Below are positions 10,424 through 18,926 of a stretch of DNA of 64,000 nt, in pieces. The position numbers were made by a program, and so were the translations under genes. The notes under the pieces were generated by a model. It saw nothing but the letters and a program-made list of their open reading frames with translations, did not search any database and was not told the origin of the DNA. Source of the DNA: CAZKWG01 sp964615375 (GTDB lineage Bacteria > Myxococcota_A > UBA796 > CAZKWG01); the NCBI GenBank assembly GCA_964615375.1, contig CAZTOW010000004.1, forward strand, positions 186,001 through 250,000. Reading direction: 5' to 3'. Each line of letters begins with the position of its first letter. The stretch's first letter is position 1.

Positions 10424-11134
10424 ATGCCGACGGCGGGCGTGATCATCATCGGCAATGAGATCCTCACGGGGAAGGTCACCGACGAGAACACCCCATGGCT
10501 GGCCCGGCGCTGCCGCGAGCTGGGCATGGACCTGCTGCGGGTGAGCGTGATCCCGGACGAGCTGCCCGAGATCGCCGAGGAGGTCGCCCGCTTCTCCGCC
10601 CGCTTCGACCACGTCTTCACCACGGGCGGCGTGGGCCCCACCCACGACGACGTCACCATGCAGGGCGTGGCGCGGGCCTTCGAGCTGGCCCTGGTCCGCC
10701 ACCCCGAGCTGGAGCGCGTCCTGCGCAGCCGCCTGGGCGAGCGTTGCACGGAGGCGGCCCTGCGCATGGCCGACGTGCCCGAGGGCAGCGCGCTGTGGTG
10801 GGACGGCGAGGTGATCTGGCCGCAGGTGGTGACGCGGAACGTCTGCATCTTCCCCGGCGTGCCGTCCCTGCTGCACCGTAAATTCGACGCGGTCGCGGCT
10901 CGCTTCCAGGGGGTCCCCGTCCAGACCCGCCGCCTGGAGACCCTCGCCCGCGAGACCGAGATCGCCGACCTGCTGACCGCCGCCGCCGAGCGCTGGCCGC
11001 AGGTCGCCATCGGCTCCTACCCGCACATCGACGTCGAGCCGCACTCGGTGACGATCACGATGGACAGCCGGGATCTGGCCGCCCTGGAGCGCTGCCTGGA
11101 GGAGCTGCGGGCGAGCCTGCCGCAGCAGGTCTAG
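10424..11134 (+). CDS. CinA N-terminal / MoCF-type molybdopterin-binding-domain protein
   Basis: 236 aa. The N-terminus matches the MoCF_biosynth/CinA-N fold: IIIGNEILTGKVTDEN and TTGGVGPTHDDVTMQGVA are the classic motifs. The C-terminal CinA deamidase domain is absent, so this is a stand-alone module like those found in FAD synthase/nucleotide pyrophosphatase-type proteins. Its exact substrate cannot be read from sequence. It is divergent from the TPR gene across 78 nt and overlaps the mutY stop by 4 nt in convergent orientation. Confidence 0.9.
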   Translation: MPTAGVIIIGNEILTGKVTDENTPWLARRCRELGMDLLRVSVIPDELPEIAEEVARFSARFDHVFTTGGVGPTHDDVTMQGVARAFELALVRHPELERVLRSRLGERCTEAALRMADVPEGSALWWDGEVIWPQVVTRNVCIFPGVPSLLHRKFDAVAARFQGVPVQTRRLETLARETEIADLLTAAAERWPQVAIGSYPHIDVEPHSVTITMDSRDLAALERCLEELRASLPQQV

Positions 11135-12183
11135 AACAGGCTCCCCTGCGGGCCGAGGGCCTGCTCCAGGGCCTTGAGCGTGAGCGTGGACACCCCGATC
11201 CCGGGCAACGAGCGCGGGTCGGCCCAGACCAGCGCGGTGTAGAAGGCGCGGGGCGCGGGCTCCTCGGGGGCGGCGGCGCGGTGCAGGTGCAGGGTGAGGC
11301 GGCGGTGGGTGAAGACGTGGCGCACGGTGCCGAGCCCGCCCGAGAGCTGGACCTTGAGGCCGAGGCGCTCCTCGAGCGCGGCCTTCAGCGCGGTGGCCGG
11401 ATCCTGTCCCTCGGAGACCGGATCCACCCCGGGCAGCTCGTAGAGCCCGCCGAAGAGGCCGCGCTCAGGCCGGCGGGCCAGCAGGATCCGGCCCTCCCGC
11501 AGGAGCACCGCCGCCGCCCCCGAGACCTCCGGCACCGGGCGCTTCTCCGCCTTCGCCGGGTAGCGCTCCGGGTCTCCCACGGCGAAGGCCGCGCAGCGCG
11601 TGGAGATCGGGCACTCGCCGCAGCGCGGGGAGCGCGGGGTGCAGACCGTGGCGCCCAGATCCATCAAGGCCTGGTTGTAGTCCCCCGCCCGGCCCGATGG
11701 CAGATGGCCCCGGGCCAGCGGCGTGATCCCCTCCCGCGGCCCCGAGTAGCGGTGGAGGCGGGACATGACCCGCTCGATGTTGCCGTCCACCGCCACCTCG
11801 TCCTGGCCCAGCGCGATGGAGGCGATGGCCCCCGCCGTGTACGCCCCCACGCCCGGGAGCGCGCGCAGGCCCGCCGCGTCCGAGGGGAAGGCCCCGCGCT
11901 CGGCCAGCACGCCCGCCGCCCGGTAGAGGTTGCGCGCCCGGCTGTAGTAGCCGAGCCCGCTCCACAGGGAGAGCAGCTCGTCCAGGGGCGCCGTGGCGAG
12001 GGCCTCCGGCGTGGGGAAGCGCGCCATGAAGCGCTCGAAGTAGGGGATGACCGTGTCCACGCGGGTCTGCTGGAGCATGAGCTCGCTGACCAGCGTGCGC
12101 CAGGGGCTCACCTCGTCGCGCCAGGGCAGGCGGCGACGACGGGCGTCGTACCAGTCGAGCAGATCGCGTGAGACGTCGTCCAT
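11131..12183 (-). CDS. mutY: A/G-specific adenine DNA glycosylase
   Basis: Removes adenine mispaired with 8-oxoguanine. 350 aa, a normal length. Visible motifs are QQTRVDTVIPYF, the helix-hairpin-helix LPGVGAYTAGAI, the catalytic Asp in VDGNIERV, and the 4Fe-4S ligands C-x6-C-x2-C-x5-C (CTPRSPRCGECPISTRC, about 183-199). A C-terminal NUDIX-like 8-oxoG recognition domain follows (from about 218). It is divergent from the membrane protein gene at 12210 with only 26 nt between starts. Confidence 0.96.
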   Translation of the reverse strand: MDDVSRDLLDWYDARRRRLPWRDEVSPWRTLVSELMLQQTRVDTVIPYFERFMARFPTPEALATAPLDELLSLWSGLGYYSRARNLYRAAGVLAERGAFPSDAAGLRALPGVGAYTAGAIASIALGQDEVAVDGNIERVMSRLHRYSGPREGITPLARGHLPSGRAGDYNQALMDLGATVCTPRSPRCGECPISTRCAAFAVGDPERYPAKAEKRPVPEVSGAAAVLLREGRILLARRPERGLFGGLYELPGVDPVSEGQDPATALKAALEERLGLKVQLSGGLGTVRHVFTHRRLTLHLHRAAAPEEPAPRAFYTALVWADPRSLPGIGVSTLTLKALEQALGPQGSLF

Positions 12184-12209
12184 GATCTCGCGGTATAACC
12201 CGCCTCTCG

Positions 12210-13589
12210 ATGTACGGTCCGCCCCCCGATCCCCGATCCGTCCCCTTCCCCGCCGGTCTCGGCGAGCAGCCCCTGGCCTGGGCGCTCTGTCTGGTCGTGG
12301 GCCTGCTGCTCAGCGCCGCCTGGCTGTGGCGCCGCCCCCCGGAGGCCCTGCGCGCCCTGCTCTTCACCCTCGGCCAGACCGTGCTGCTGACCGCGCCGCT
12401 GCTGGGCGTCCTGGACGCCGCCTGGTACGGGGACTTTCCCACGATCGACAAAGAGGGGAGCCTGCTCTTCTACCTGGATGGGGTCCACGTCCGGGCGCTG
12501 CTGCACCCCGTGGGCGCGCTCCAGGATCCTGCCGTGCGGCTGATCGGCGTGCACCTGGGCCACCTCTGGCCCGTGGCGCTGGGCGACCTCTTCTTGAGCC
12601 CCATGGGCGCCTTCAACCTCAGCGCGCTGCTCTACCCGGCGCTGGGCTGGTGGGCCTGCTGGCTGCTCTGCCGCGAGCTCTGCGGGGACGGACGGCTGGC
12701 GCTGGTGGCGGCCATGCCCTTCGGGCTCGGGCTGCACGTGTTCCGAGACCTCAACTGGTACACGATCGAGAAGGCCAGCGTGTTCTGGCTCGCCCTCTAC
12801 GCCTTCGCCCTGCTGCGATCGGCCCGGGAGGGAGGACGCTGGCCGATCTGGGCGGGACTAATTTATCTAGTCATGTCCTGGTGGAACCTCTACCTGGGGC
12901 TGGTGGGCGCCGTCCTGGGCGGGGTGGTGGGTTTGGCGCTCCTGCCGGCCCTCCGGCGACCTCACCCGGCTCGCGGGGCGCTGTGGGGCGTGCTGGCCTC
13001 GGCCGCCTTCGCCCTGCCCCTGGTCGTGGCCCAGGCCCTGCTCATGCGCGGAGGTCCCTCGCTGGGCACGCCCGAGCAGTTCCTGTGGGAGCGCGCCGCC
13101 CTGGACAGCTTCACCCTCTGGCCCCCGCGCTGGAACCGCCTGGAGCTCTGGGCGGCGCTCTCCCCTCCCCTGCTCCTGCTCGGGCTGTGGAGCGGGATCG
13201 TCGAGCGGCGGCGGCCGGAGGTGCTTGTGGGGCTGGCCGGCGTCCTCCTGCTCGGCGCGCTCTCGCTGGGCCCGAGCCTGCTGCCCGGCGTGAAGAACCC
13301 GCTCTACCTGGGCGCGGTGCGGCTGGTCCCCGGGCTCTGGCGCATGGCCAAGCCGGAGGTCTTCTTCGAGGGCGCCTGGCTGCTGATCCTTGCGCTCGCC
13401 GCCCTCGGCCTGGTCCGTCTGGTGCCCAGACAGCGTGTAACACCCGTTACAGTTATGTTATACGTCATCAGCGTCGGGCTGTGGCTGCTGACCGTGCGCG
13501 CGCACCCGGCCTTCCCCAGCTTCCACGCCCACGTCGAGAGCCGCCTGTCTCCTGGCTGGGAGAAGCGGGTGTTTCGCGCGGAGGAGTGA
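12210..13589 (+). CDS. Polytopic membrane protein, possible GT-C-type glycosyltransferase
   Basis: 459 aa with about ten hydrophobic helices. A luminal/periplasmic loop between helices 2 and 3 contains the acidic FPTIDKEGSLLFYLDG; RDLNWYTIEKAS and a late loop GLWRMAKPEVFFEG are other polar islands. The layout recalls large integral-membrane sugar transferases, but no diagnostic motif convinces me. Codon use is strongly GC-ending except for two AT-rich islands at 12858-12870 and 13436-13470, which coincide with palindromes described separately. It is followed after 4 nt by the NnrU-like gene, so the two are probably co-transcribed. Confidence 0.7.
   Translation: MYGPPPDPRSVPFPAGLGEQPLAWALCLVVGLLLSAAWLWRRPPEALRALLFTLGQTVLLTAPLLGVLDAAWYGDFPTIDKEGSLLFYLDGVHVRALLHPVGALQDPAVRLIGVHLGHLWPVALGDLFLSPMGAFNLSALLYPALGWWACWLLCRELCGDGRLALVAAMPFGLGLHVFRDLNWYTIEKASVFWLALYAFALLRSAREGGRWPIWAGLIYLVMSWWNLYLGLVGAVLGGVVGLALLPALRRPHPARGALWGVLASAAFALPLVVAQALLMRGGPSLGTPEQFLWERAALDSFTLWPPRWNRLELWAALSPPLLLLGLWSGIVERRRPEVLVGLAGVLLLGALSLGPSLLPGVKNPLYLGAVRLVPGLWRMAKPEVFFEGAWLLILALAALGLVRLVPRQRVTPVTVMLYVISVGLWLLTVRAHPAFPSFHAHVESRLSPGWEKRVFRAEE
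12858..12870. promoter_or_regulatory. Intragenic AT-rich palindrome, family A site 1 (CTAATTTATCTAG)
   Basis: 13-bp imperfect palindrome fitting CTAR-N5-YTAG, inside the membrane protein gene at 12210-13589. It forces the rare codons cta att tat cta. The shared pattern with sites at 16855, 28675, 36505 and 63362 suggests a DNA-binding site; the binder is unknown. Confidence 0.45.
13436..13451. promoter_or_regulatory. Intragenic palindrome, family B site 1 (TGTAACACCCGTTACA)
   Basis: Perfect TGTAAC-N4-GTTACA inverted repeat near the 3' end of the 12210-13589 gene, followed by more AT-rich codons (gtt atg tta tac). The spacing matches CRP/FNR-type 16-bp sites (TGTNA-N6-TNACA), but its place inside a gene 160 nt from the next start leaves its role open. 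Confidence 0.45.
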
Positions 13590-13593
13590 GACC

Positions 13594-14262
13594 ATGAGCC
13601 CAACCCTGATCGTGGCCCTCTGGGGCGCCGCCTTCCTCGGCGCGCACCTCGTCTTCACGCACCCGCCCGTGCGCGGCGCGCTGGTCCGGCGCCTGGGGGC
13701 AGGCGGCTTTCAGGGCGCCTTCTCGCTGCTGGCGGCTGTGCTGCTGGTCGGCATGGTCTGGAGCTGGTGGGGCGCGCGCCACCAGGGGCCGCTCTTGTGG
13801 ATGCTGCGGGACGACCTGCCGGTCCTGGCGGTCGAGGCCTGGATCGTGCTCTCCTACGCCGTCGCCGGCGCCGGCCTGGCCACCCCCGCCCCCTCCATGC
13901 CCATCCCTGGGCGAGCGGATCCCTTCACCCTGCGCGGGGCGGTGGCGATCACCCGGCACCCCCTGATGATGGGGATGGCCGGCTGGGCCATCGGGCACCT
14001 CGTCATGAACGGCTGGGCCTCGGACGTGGCCTTCTTCGGCTTCTTCACCGCGACCGCGGTGCTGGGATCCGCGCACCAGGACTGGCGAAAGTCTGGCGAG
14101 AGCCCCGAATTCGCGGCCTGGGTGGAGAAGACGCGCTTCTTTCCCGTGCCGACCCCCGCGGCGATCGGGGCGATGACGGGGAGAGCCTGGGCAGGGGCGG
14201 TGGCCGGGGCGGCGGCGGCGGTGGGGGTGAGAATGGCGCATGGGTGGATGGTTGGGTTGTAG
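13594..14262 (+). CDS. NnrU-like integral membrane protein
   Basis: 222 aa with about five to six transmembrane helices. The ITRHPLMMGMAGWAIGHL segment (about 112-130) is the signature shared by NnrU-type and isoprenylcysteine-methyltransferase-like membrane proteins, where RHP marks the conserved core. HQDWRKSGESPEFAAW follows, as in NnrU. NnrU is linked to nitric oxide metabolism in some bacteria, but no nitrite or NO reductase gene is nearby. It starts 4 nt after the preceding membrane gene. The long repeat region begins directly after its stop. Confidence 0.8.
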   Translation: MSPTLIVALWGAAFLGAHLVFTHPPVRGALVRRLGAGGFQGAFSLLAAVLLVGMVWSWWGARHQGPLLWMLRDDLPVLAVEAWIVLSYAVAGAGLATPAPSMPIPGRADPFTLRGAVAITRHPLMMGMAGWAIGHLVMNGWASDVAFFGFFTATAVLGSAHQDWRKSGESPEFAAWVEKTRFFPVPTPAAIGAMTGRAWAGAVAGAAAAVGVRMAHGWMVGL

Positions 14263-14284
14263 GGGCGGGGGCGGGGGCGGGAGC

Positions 14285-14500
14285 GGCATCGGTATCGGCA
14301 TCGCGGGACGGCATCGGCATCGGCATCGGTATCGGCATCGGCATCGGTATCGGCATCGGCATCGCGGGACGACATCGGCATCGGCATCGGCATCGGCATC
14401 GCGGGACGACATCGGCATCGGCATCGGCATCGGCATCGACATCGGCATCGGCATCGACATCGACATCGACATCGGCATCGGCATCGGCATCGGCATCGAC
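14285..14500 (+). repeat. Left hexamer array (GGCATC/GACATC/GGTATC)
   Basis: About 35 tandem hexamers of the type GGYATC or GACATC, broken by GCGGGAC interruptions at several places. All six frames give only dipeptide-repeat ORFs (SA, IG, HR), so it is not a gene. It is the inverted counterpart of the array at 14720-15127. Confidence 0.95.
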
Positions 14501-14514
14501 AATTTCCTCCGAGG

Positions 14515-14698
14515 CCCCCTCATCCGGCCTTCGGCCACCTTCTCCCGGAGGGAGAAGGGGAGGTAGGAAGAGCACTCCTCGACTCGGTGGGAGAAGGGGA
14601 GGTAGGAGGAGCACTCCTCGACTCGGTGGGAGAAGGGGACTTTCAATCCCTTCCCCTTCTCCCTCCGGGAGAAGGTGGCCGAAGGCCGGATGAGGGGG
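14515..14698. repeat. Large palindromic element with perfect 46-bp arms
   Basis: Arms at 14515-14560 and 14653-14698 are exact reverse complements; each is itself rich in small inverted repeats (GGCCTTCGGCC, CTCCCGGAGGGAG). The arm sequence resembles dispersed REP-type intergenic repeats known from other proteobacteria. The element sits exactly between the two inverted hexamer arrays. Confidence 0.9.
14550..14639 (+). repeat. 39-bp tandem repeat, about 2.3 units
   Basis: Units 14550-14588 and 14589-14627 differ at one base (GGAAGAGC versus GGAGGAGC); a partial third unit follows. They fill the loop and part of the left arm of the palindromic element, suggesting replication slippage inside it. 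Confidence 0.9.
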
Positions 14699-14719
14699 TG
14701 GACCTTCATTCCTCACTCT

Positions 14720-15127
<408 letters not shown>

Positions 15128-15199
15128 GCCCCCCCTCCCACACCCCAACCCCCCATTCCCCATGCCGCCTCCCCCCTCCCCGCGGTTACACTACCCTCC

Positions 15200-15988
15200 A
15201 TGCCCCCCTCCCTCCCCTCCCCCTACTACCGACCCATCGGCCGCGAGATCGAGGCTTTCGAGGCCGCCGCGCGCCTGAGGCTCCCTGTGCTCCTCAAGGG
15301 CCCGACGGGCTGCGGCAAGACGCGCTTCGTGCGCGCCATGGCGGCCCGGCTCGGGCGACCGCTGGTGACGGTGGCCTGCCAGGAGGATCTGTCCGCGGCG
15401 GATCTGACCGGGCGCTTCCTGCTGGAGGGGGGTCAGACGGTCTGGCGGGACGGGCCGCTGACGGCGGCGCTGCGGGCGGGGGCGATCTGCTACCTGGACG
15501 AGGTGGTGGAGGCGCGGGCGGACGTGATCACGCTGCTGCACCCGCTCACCGATGACCGGCGCGCGCTGCCGCTGGAGCGGGTGGGAGAGGAGCTGCACGC
15601 GCCCGACGACTTCATGGTCGTGATCTCCTACAACCCGGGCTATCAGTCGGTGAACCGCGAGCTCAAGGAGAGCACGCGGCAGCGCTTCGTGGCCATCCCC
15701 TTCGACTACCCGCCCGAGGCGGTGGAGGCGGAGATCGTGGCGAAGGAGGCGCCCTGCGATCTGGGCGCGGCCACGACGCTGGTGCGGCTGGCGCGGGCCA
15801 CGCGGAACCTGCGCTCGCACGGGCTGCGCGAGGGGGCCTCCACCCGCCTGCTGGTCTACGCCGCGCGGCTCTGCGCCGCGGGGCTGCCGCTTCGGGAGAG
15901 CTGCGAGCTCACGCTGGTCGGCTCGCTCACGGACGATCCCGAGATGGTCCGGGCCCTGCGCGAGCTCCTGCGCAGCACGCTCGGCTGA
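15200..15988 (+). CDS. MoxR/CbbQ-NorQ-type AAA+ ATPase
   Basis: 262 aa from ATG 15200; the reading frame runs back into the hexamer repeat, but that part is not protein-like. Walker A is GPTGCGKT (about residues 29-36) and Walker B is AICYLDE; the sensor/arginine region SYNPGYQ and ESTRQRFVAI match the CbbQ/NirQ/NorQ subfamily. These ATPases act with a VWA partner to insert metal or remodel a target enzyme. The stop overlaps the start of the VWA gene (TGATG), the usual pairing. Confidence 0.92.
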   Translation: MPPSLPSPYYRPIGREIEAFEAAARLRLPVLLKGPTGCGKTRFVRAMAARLGRPLVTVACQEDLSAADLTGRFLLEGGQTVWRDGPLTAALRAGAICYLDEVVEARADVITLLHPLTDDRRALPLERVGEELHAPDDFMVVISYNPGYQSVNRELKESTRQRFVAIPFDYPPEAVEAEIVAKEAPCDLGAATTLVRLARATRNLRSHGLREGASTRLLVYAARLCAAGLPLRESCELTLVGSLTDDPEMVRALRELLRSTLG

Positions 15989-17949
15989 TGGGGGCCCCTA
16001 CCTGGCCACCCACCCCCGAGGAGGGGGACCGCGCTACCCTCGACGAGTACGGGGATCAGGCGAAGGCCGTGCTGGCGGCGCGGGCGGCAGAGACGGACGA
16101 GGAGGCGGAGCGGGCCCTGCTGGCGCCCTTCCTCTTCGGGGCGCCGCGGCGGCTGCTCAGCGACGGCAAGGAGGCGGGCACGGCGCTGGCCAGCCTGGGG
16201 CGCGCGCTGGGCGGGTGGATGCGGATGATCTCCGGGCTGAACGTGGAGCTGGCCATCGCCGACCCGCCGGCCACCGACGGACGCGCGGTCTTCCTGCCCC
16301 GCGCCCTGCCCGGCCCGCCCTCGCCGGCCGAGGACGCGCTGCTCTACCGGGTCATGGGGCTGCACCAGCTCGGGCTGCTGGCCTTCGGGTTGCTGGAGGG
16401 GCGGGCGCTGCTGGGCGAGCTCCACCAGGACTGGGTGCTGCGCAACACCTGGCACCTGCTGGCGGCCCGGGTGGTCACGCGGCGATGGATCGCGCTCTGG
16501 CCAGGGCTCCGCGCCGATCTGGAGGGAGCCCGCCTGCTGCCCCGGGCGAGGGCGCTGCGGGTGAACCACACGGCCGTCCCGCGGGCGGGCCTGCCCGAGC
16601 CCTTCGCCGTCCTGCTGGAGGGGCTCTCCGAGGAGGGGCCGCTCCGCGACCTCACCCGCGGGCTGGAGGCCGCCAGCCAGGCCGCGCGCGAGGCCTGCGC
16701 CCGGATCGACGCGCTCGACCCGCTCGCCGATCCGGCGGTCCTCCGCCTCACCCTGCTGGGGCAGGCCAGCGCGCTGCGCCTGCGGCTGCGGGAGGCCCGG
16801 CTGGGCGCCCCTCCCCTGCCCGCGATGATCGGGATCCTCCGGCCCGAGTGGATACTAGATGATTTAGCTCGTGACCGCCGCGCCGAGGAGGCCTGGCGCG
16901 AGGGCCCGGCTCCGCTGAGGATGCTGCGCGAGCTGGGGAAGCGGCAGCAGGAGCAGAGCGGGGCCCGCGCCAAGGTCACAGGCGCGCTGCGCGCCGCGCT
17001 GGGCCGACCCGAGGCCGCCCCGCCGCCCTCGCCCAGCCTGCTGCAGGACGAGGCCCGCCCCCGCGACGAGGAGGGCCAGCGTTACGACGAGTGGGACGAG
17101 CGCGCCCAGGGCTTCCGGGCGGGCGCCGTCCGCGTGGTGGAGGTGGACGCCCCGGCCGGGGATCGGGAGAGCTGGGACCGCCTCTGCCTGGCCCAGGAGG
17201 GCGCGCTGCGGGAGGTTCGACGCCGCTTCACGGCGCTGCGCATCGACGAGCGCTGGGAGCACGGGCGCGACGACGGGCCGGAGCTGGATCTGGACCGCGC
17301 GATACGGGCCACGGTGGATCTGCGCGCCGGCTGGTCGCCCCCGCGGGTGGACTGGTACGCCCGCTATGTGCGGCAGCGCCGCGATCTGGCGGTGATGGTG
17401 ATGGTGGACCTGAGCGGCTCGGTCCACGGGGGCGTGCTCTACCGCGAGCAGGAGGCGATCGTCGTCCTGGCCGAGGGCCTGCGCGCGCTCGGGCTGCCGC
17501 ATGCTTTCTACGGGTTCTCGGGCGAGGGCGCCGAGAGCTGCCGGGTGCAGCGGATCAAGGGCTGGGAGGACAGCTACGACGAGGGGACGCGACGCCGCCT
17601 GGCGGGCCTGCGCGCGGGCGGGGCGACGCGGCTGGGCGCCTTCCTGCGTCACGCCACCTGGGCCCTGCTCCGCCGCCCCCAGGGCCGCCGCCTGCTGCTG
17701 CTGGTCAGCGACGGCCGCCCCGAGGACCGGGACGGTTACCGAGGTGACTACGGGCTGGCCGACAGCGTGGTCGCCGCCAGCGAGGCCCGGCGGCAGGGCA
17801 TCGTCCTGCACTGCACCAGCTTCGCCACCCGCGACGGCGCGGAGAGCTGGTTGAGGCCGGTCTTTGGCCCGGGGCGCTTCCTGGTCCTGGAGCGCCCCGA
17901 GGAGCTGCCGGTGCGCCTGCCGCAGGTGCTGGCGGGGATGCTGCGGTGA
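15988..17949 (+). CDS. VWA-domain protein, NorD/CbbO-type partner of the MoxR ATPase
   Basis: 653 aa. The C-terminal third is a von Willebrand A domain with a metal-ion adhesion site: DLSGS (about 474-478), the conserved Thr/Asp surroundings GGATRLG, and LLVSDGRPED. The N-terminal part is helical and family-specific. NorD/CbbO proteins recruit the ATPase to a substrate enzyme. Neither RuBisCO nor nitric oxide reductase is visible here, so the client is unknown. An AT-rich codon island at 16852-16872 (cta gat gat tta gct cgt) is out of character with the rest of the gene. Confidence 0.9.
   Translation: MGAPTWPPTPEEGDRATLDEYGDQAKAVLAARAAETDEEAERALLAPFLFGAPRRLLSDGKEAGTALASLGRALGGWMRMISGLNVELAIADPPATDGRAVFLPRALPGPPSPAEDALLYRVMGLHQLGLLAFGLLEGRALLGELHQDWVLRNTWHLLAARVVTRRWIALWPGLRADLEGARLLPRARALRVNHTAVPRAGLPEPFAVLLEGLSEEGPLRDLTRGLEAASQAAREACARIDALDPLADPAVLRLTLLGQASALRLRLREARLGAPPLPAMIGILRPEWILDDLARDRRAEEAWREGPAPLRMLRELGKRQQEQSGARAKVTGALRAALGRPEAAPPPSPSLLQDEARPRDEEGQRYDEWDERAQGFRAGAVRVVEVDAPAGDRESWDRLCLAQEGALREVRRRFTALRIDERWEHGRDDGPELDLDRAIRATVDLRAGWSPPRVDWYARYVRQRRDLAVMVMVDLSGSVHGGVLYREQEAIVVLAEGLRALGLPHAFYGFSGEGAESCRVQRIKGWEDSYDEGTRRRLAGLRAGGATRLGAFLRHATWALLRRPQGRRLLLLVSDGRPEDRDGYRGDYGLADSVVAASEARRQGIVLHCTSFATRDGAESWLRPVFGPGRFLVLERPEELPVRLPQVLAGMLR
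16855..16867. promoter_or_regulatory. Intragenic AT-rich palindrome, family A site 2 (CTAGATGATTTAG)
   Basis: 13-bp near-palindrome (CTAGAT-G-ATTTAG) inside the VWA gene. It is the closest match to the idealised CTAGAT-N-ATCTAG and encodes LDDL with codons otherwise avoided. Downstream GCTCGTG also follows site 3. Confidence 0.45.
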
Positions 17950-18140
17950 GCGGCGCGTGACCGGGCATCCCCCCGCGTGACCGAACCTCGCCTGCGTAGC
18001 GCTCGGTAACACATGGTCACACATCCGAGGCCCCGGGTCGGGCCCGGTGTATGGTGAAGGTGTCAGAACGGGGTCACACCCTACACACCTGAGCGTTTCG
18101 AGCTCAAATAACCAATCCATATCTCGAGGAGGCATCGACC

Positions 18141-18926
18141 ATGCTCCGCCACGTCTCCGCGCTCGCTCTCGGTCTCTTCAGCGTCCCGGCCCTCGCCGCC
18201 GCCGATCTCACCACCACCATCACCCAGCCCACGGGCGCCGTGGTCTACGACTCCGAGACCTGGACCGTGACGGTGAACAACATCGGCAACAAGAACGCCT
18301 CGGCGGTGACCCTGGCCATCTCCCTGCCCCAGACCAACACCAGCCCCACGGTCTACGTGATGGGCACCGTGGGCACGATGAGCACGGGCTGCACGCGCAC
18401 GGGCACCACCATCAACTGCAACCTGGGCACGGTCAACAAGTTCGCCTCCAAGAGCGTGACCTTCAACATCGCGCTCCCGGCCAGCGTGGGCACGCTGGAC
18501 TTCAGCGCCACGGCCGCCACCACCTCCGCCGAGAACAGCACGTCCAACAACTCGGACACCGAGGTGGCCTCGCTGACGTACTACAGCAACCCGCTGTCGA
18601 CGACCTCCAACACGCCCGTCACCAATGACCACTGCACGGGCACGGGCCTGGAGGCCTGGTTCGAGTGTACGCTCTTCCCCAGCGCGATCTCGTCGCACGA
18701 CACCACGCTGAACGCCGACGGCAGCATCAGCTTCGGGCCGGAGGGCGCGGGCTACACGGGCGACTGGTGGCAGGACACGCCCGACACGCTGGAGTTCGTG
18801 TACTACGACCCCGACGCGGTCCTGGTGGCGGAGTTCTTCGGCTACGGGACGCTGGCCGGCTGCTTCGAGGGCCTGACCACCTTCCCCGGCAGCACCTACG
18901 TCGCGCCCTACTCGGTCTGCCCCTGA
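18141..18926 (+). CDS. Secreted protein with DUF11/CARDB-like Ig-fold domain
   Basis: 261 aa. Signal peptide ends near VPALAAAD; the ATG is preceded by GAGGAGG. Residues about 22-140 resemble DUF11/CARDB-type repeats (WTVTVNNIGNKNASAVTLAI, then ...VTFNIALPASVG), rich in Thr, Ser and Asn. The C-terminal 110 residues contain paired Cys (HCTG, FECTLF, GCFEG, VCP), probably disulfide-bonded, with no family I recognise. It is likely extracellular. The preceding 190 nt hold no gene but contain two GGTCACAC words (about 18014 and 18072) that could be regulatory. Its 3' end overlaps the convergent glycosyltransferase gene by 19 nt. Confidence 0.8.
   Translation: MLRHVSALALGLFSVPALAAADLTTTITQPTGAVVYDSETWTVTVNNIGNKNASAVTLAISLPQTNTSPTVYVMGTVGTMSTGCTRTGTTINCNLGTVNKFASKSVTFNIALPASVGTLDFSATAATTSAENSTSNNSDTEVASLTYYSNPLSTTSNTPVTNDHCTGTGLEAWFECTLFPSAISSHDTTLNADGSISFGPEGAGYTGDWWQDTPDTLEFVYYDPDAVLVAEFFGYGTLAGCFEGLTTFPGSTYVAPYSVCP

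Noticed and set aside
15200..17949. Denitrification locus (NorQ/NorD with NnrU)
   Set aside because: No nitric oxide or nitrite reductase genes are present; MoxR/VWA pairs serve many client enzymes.
18001..18120. Operator made of the two GGTCACAC words and GGTAAC before the secreted-protein gene
   Set aside because: The words are not symmetrically placed and give no consistent dyad; too weak to call.
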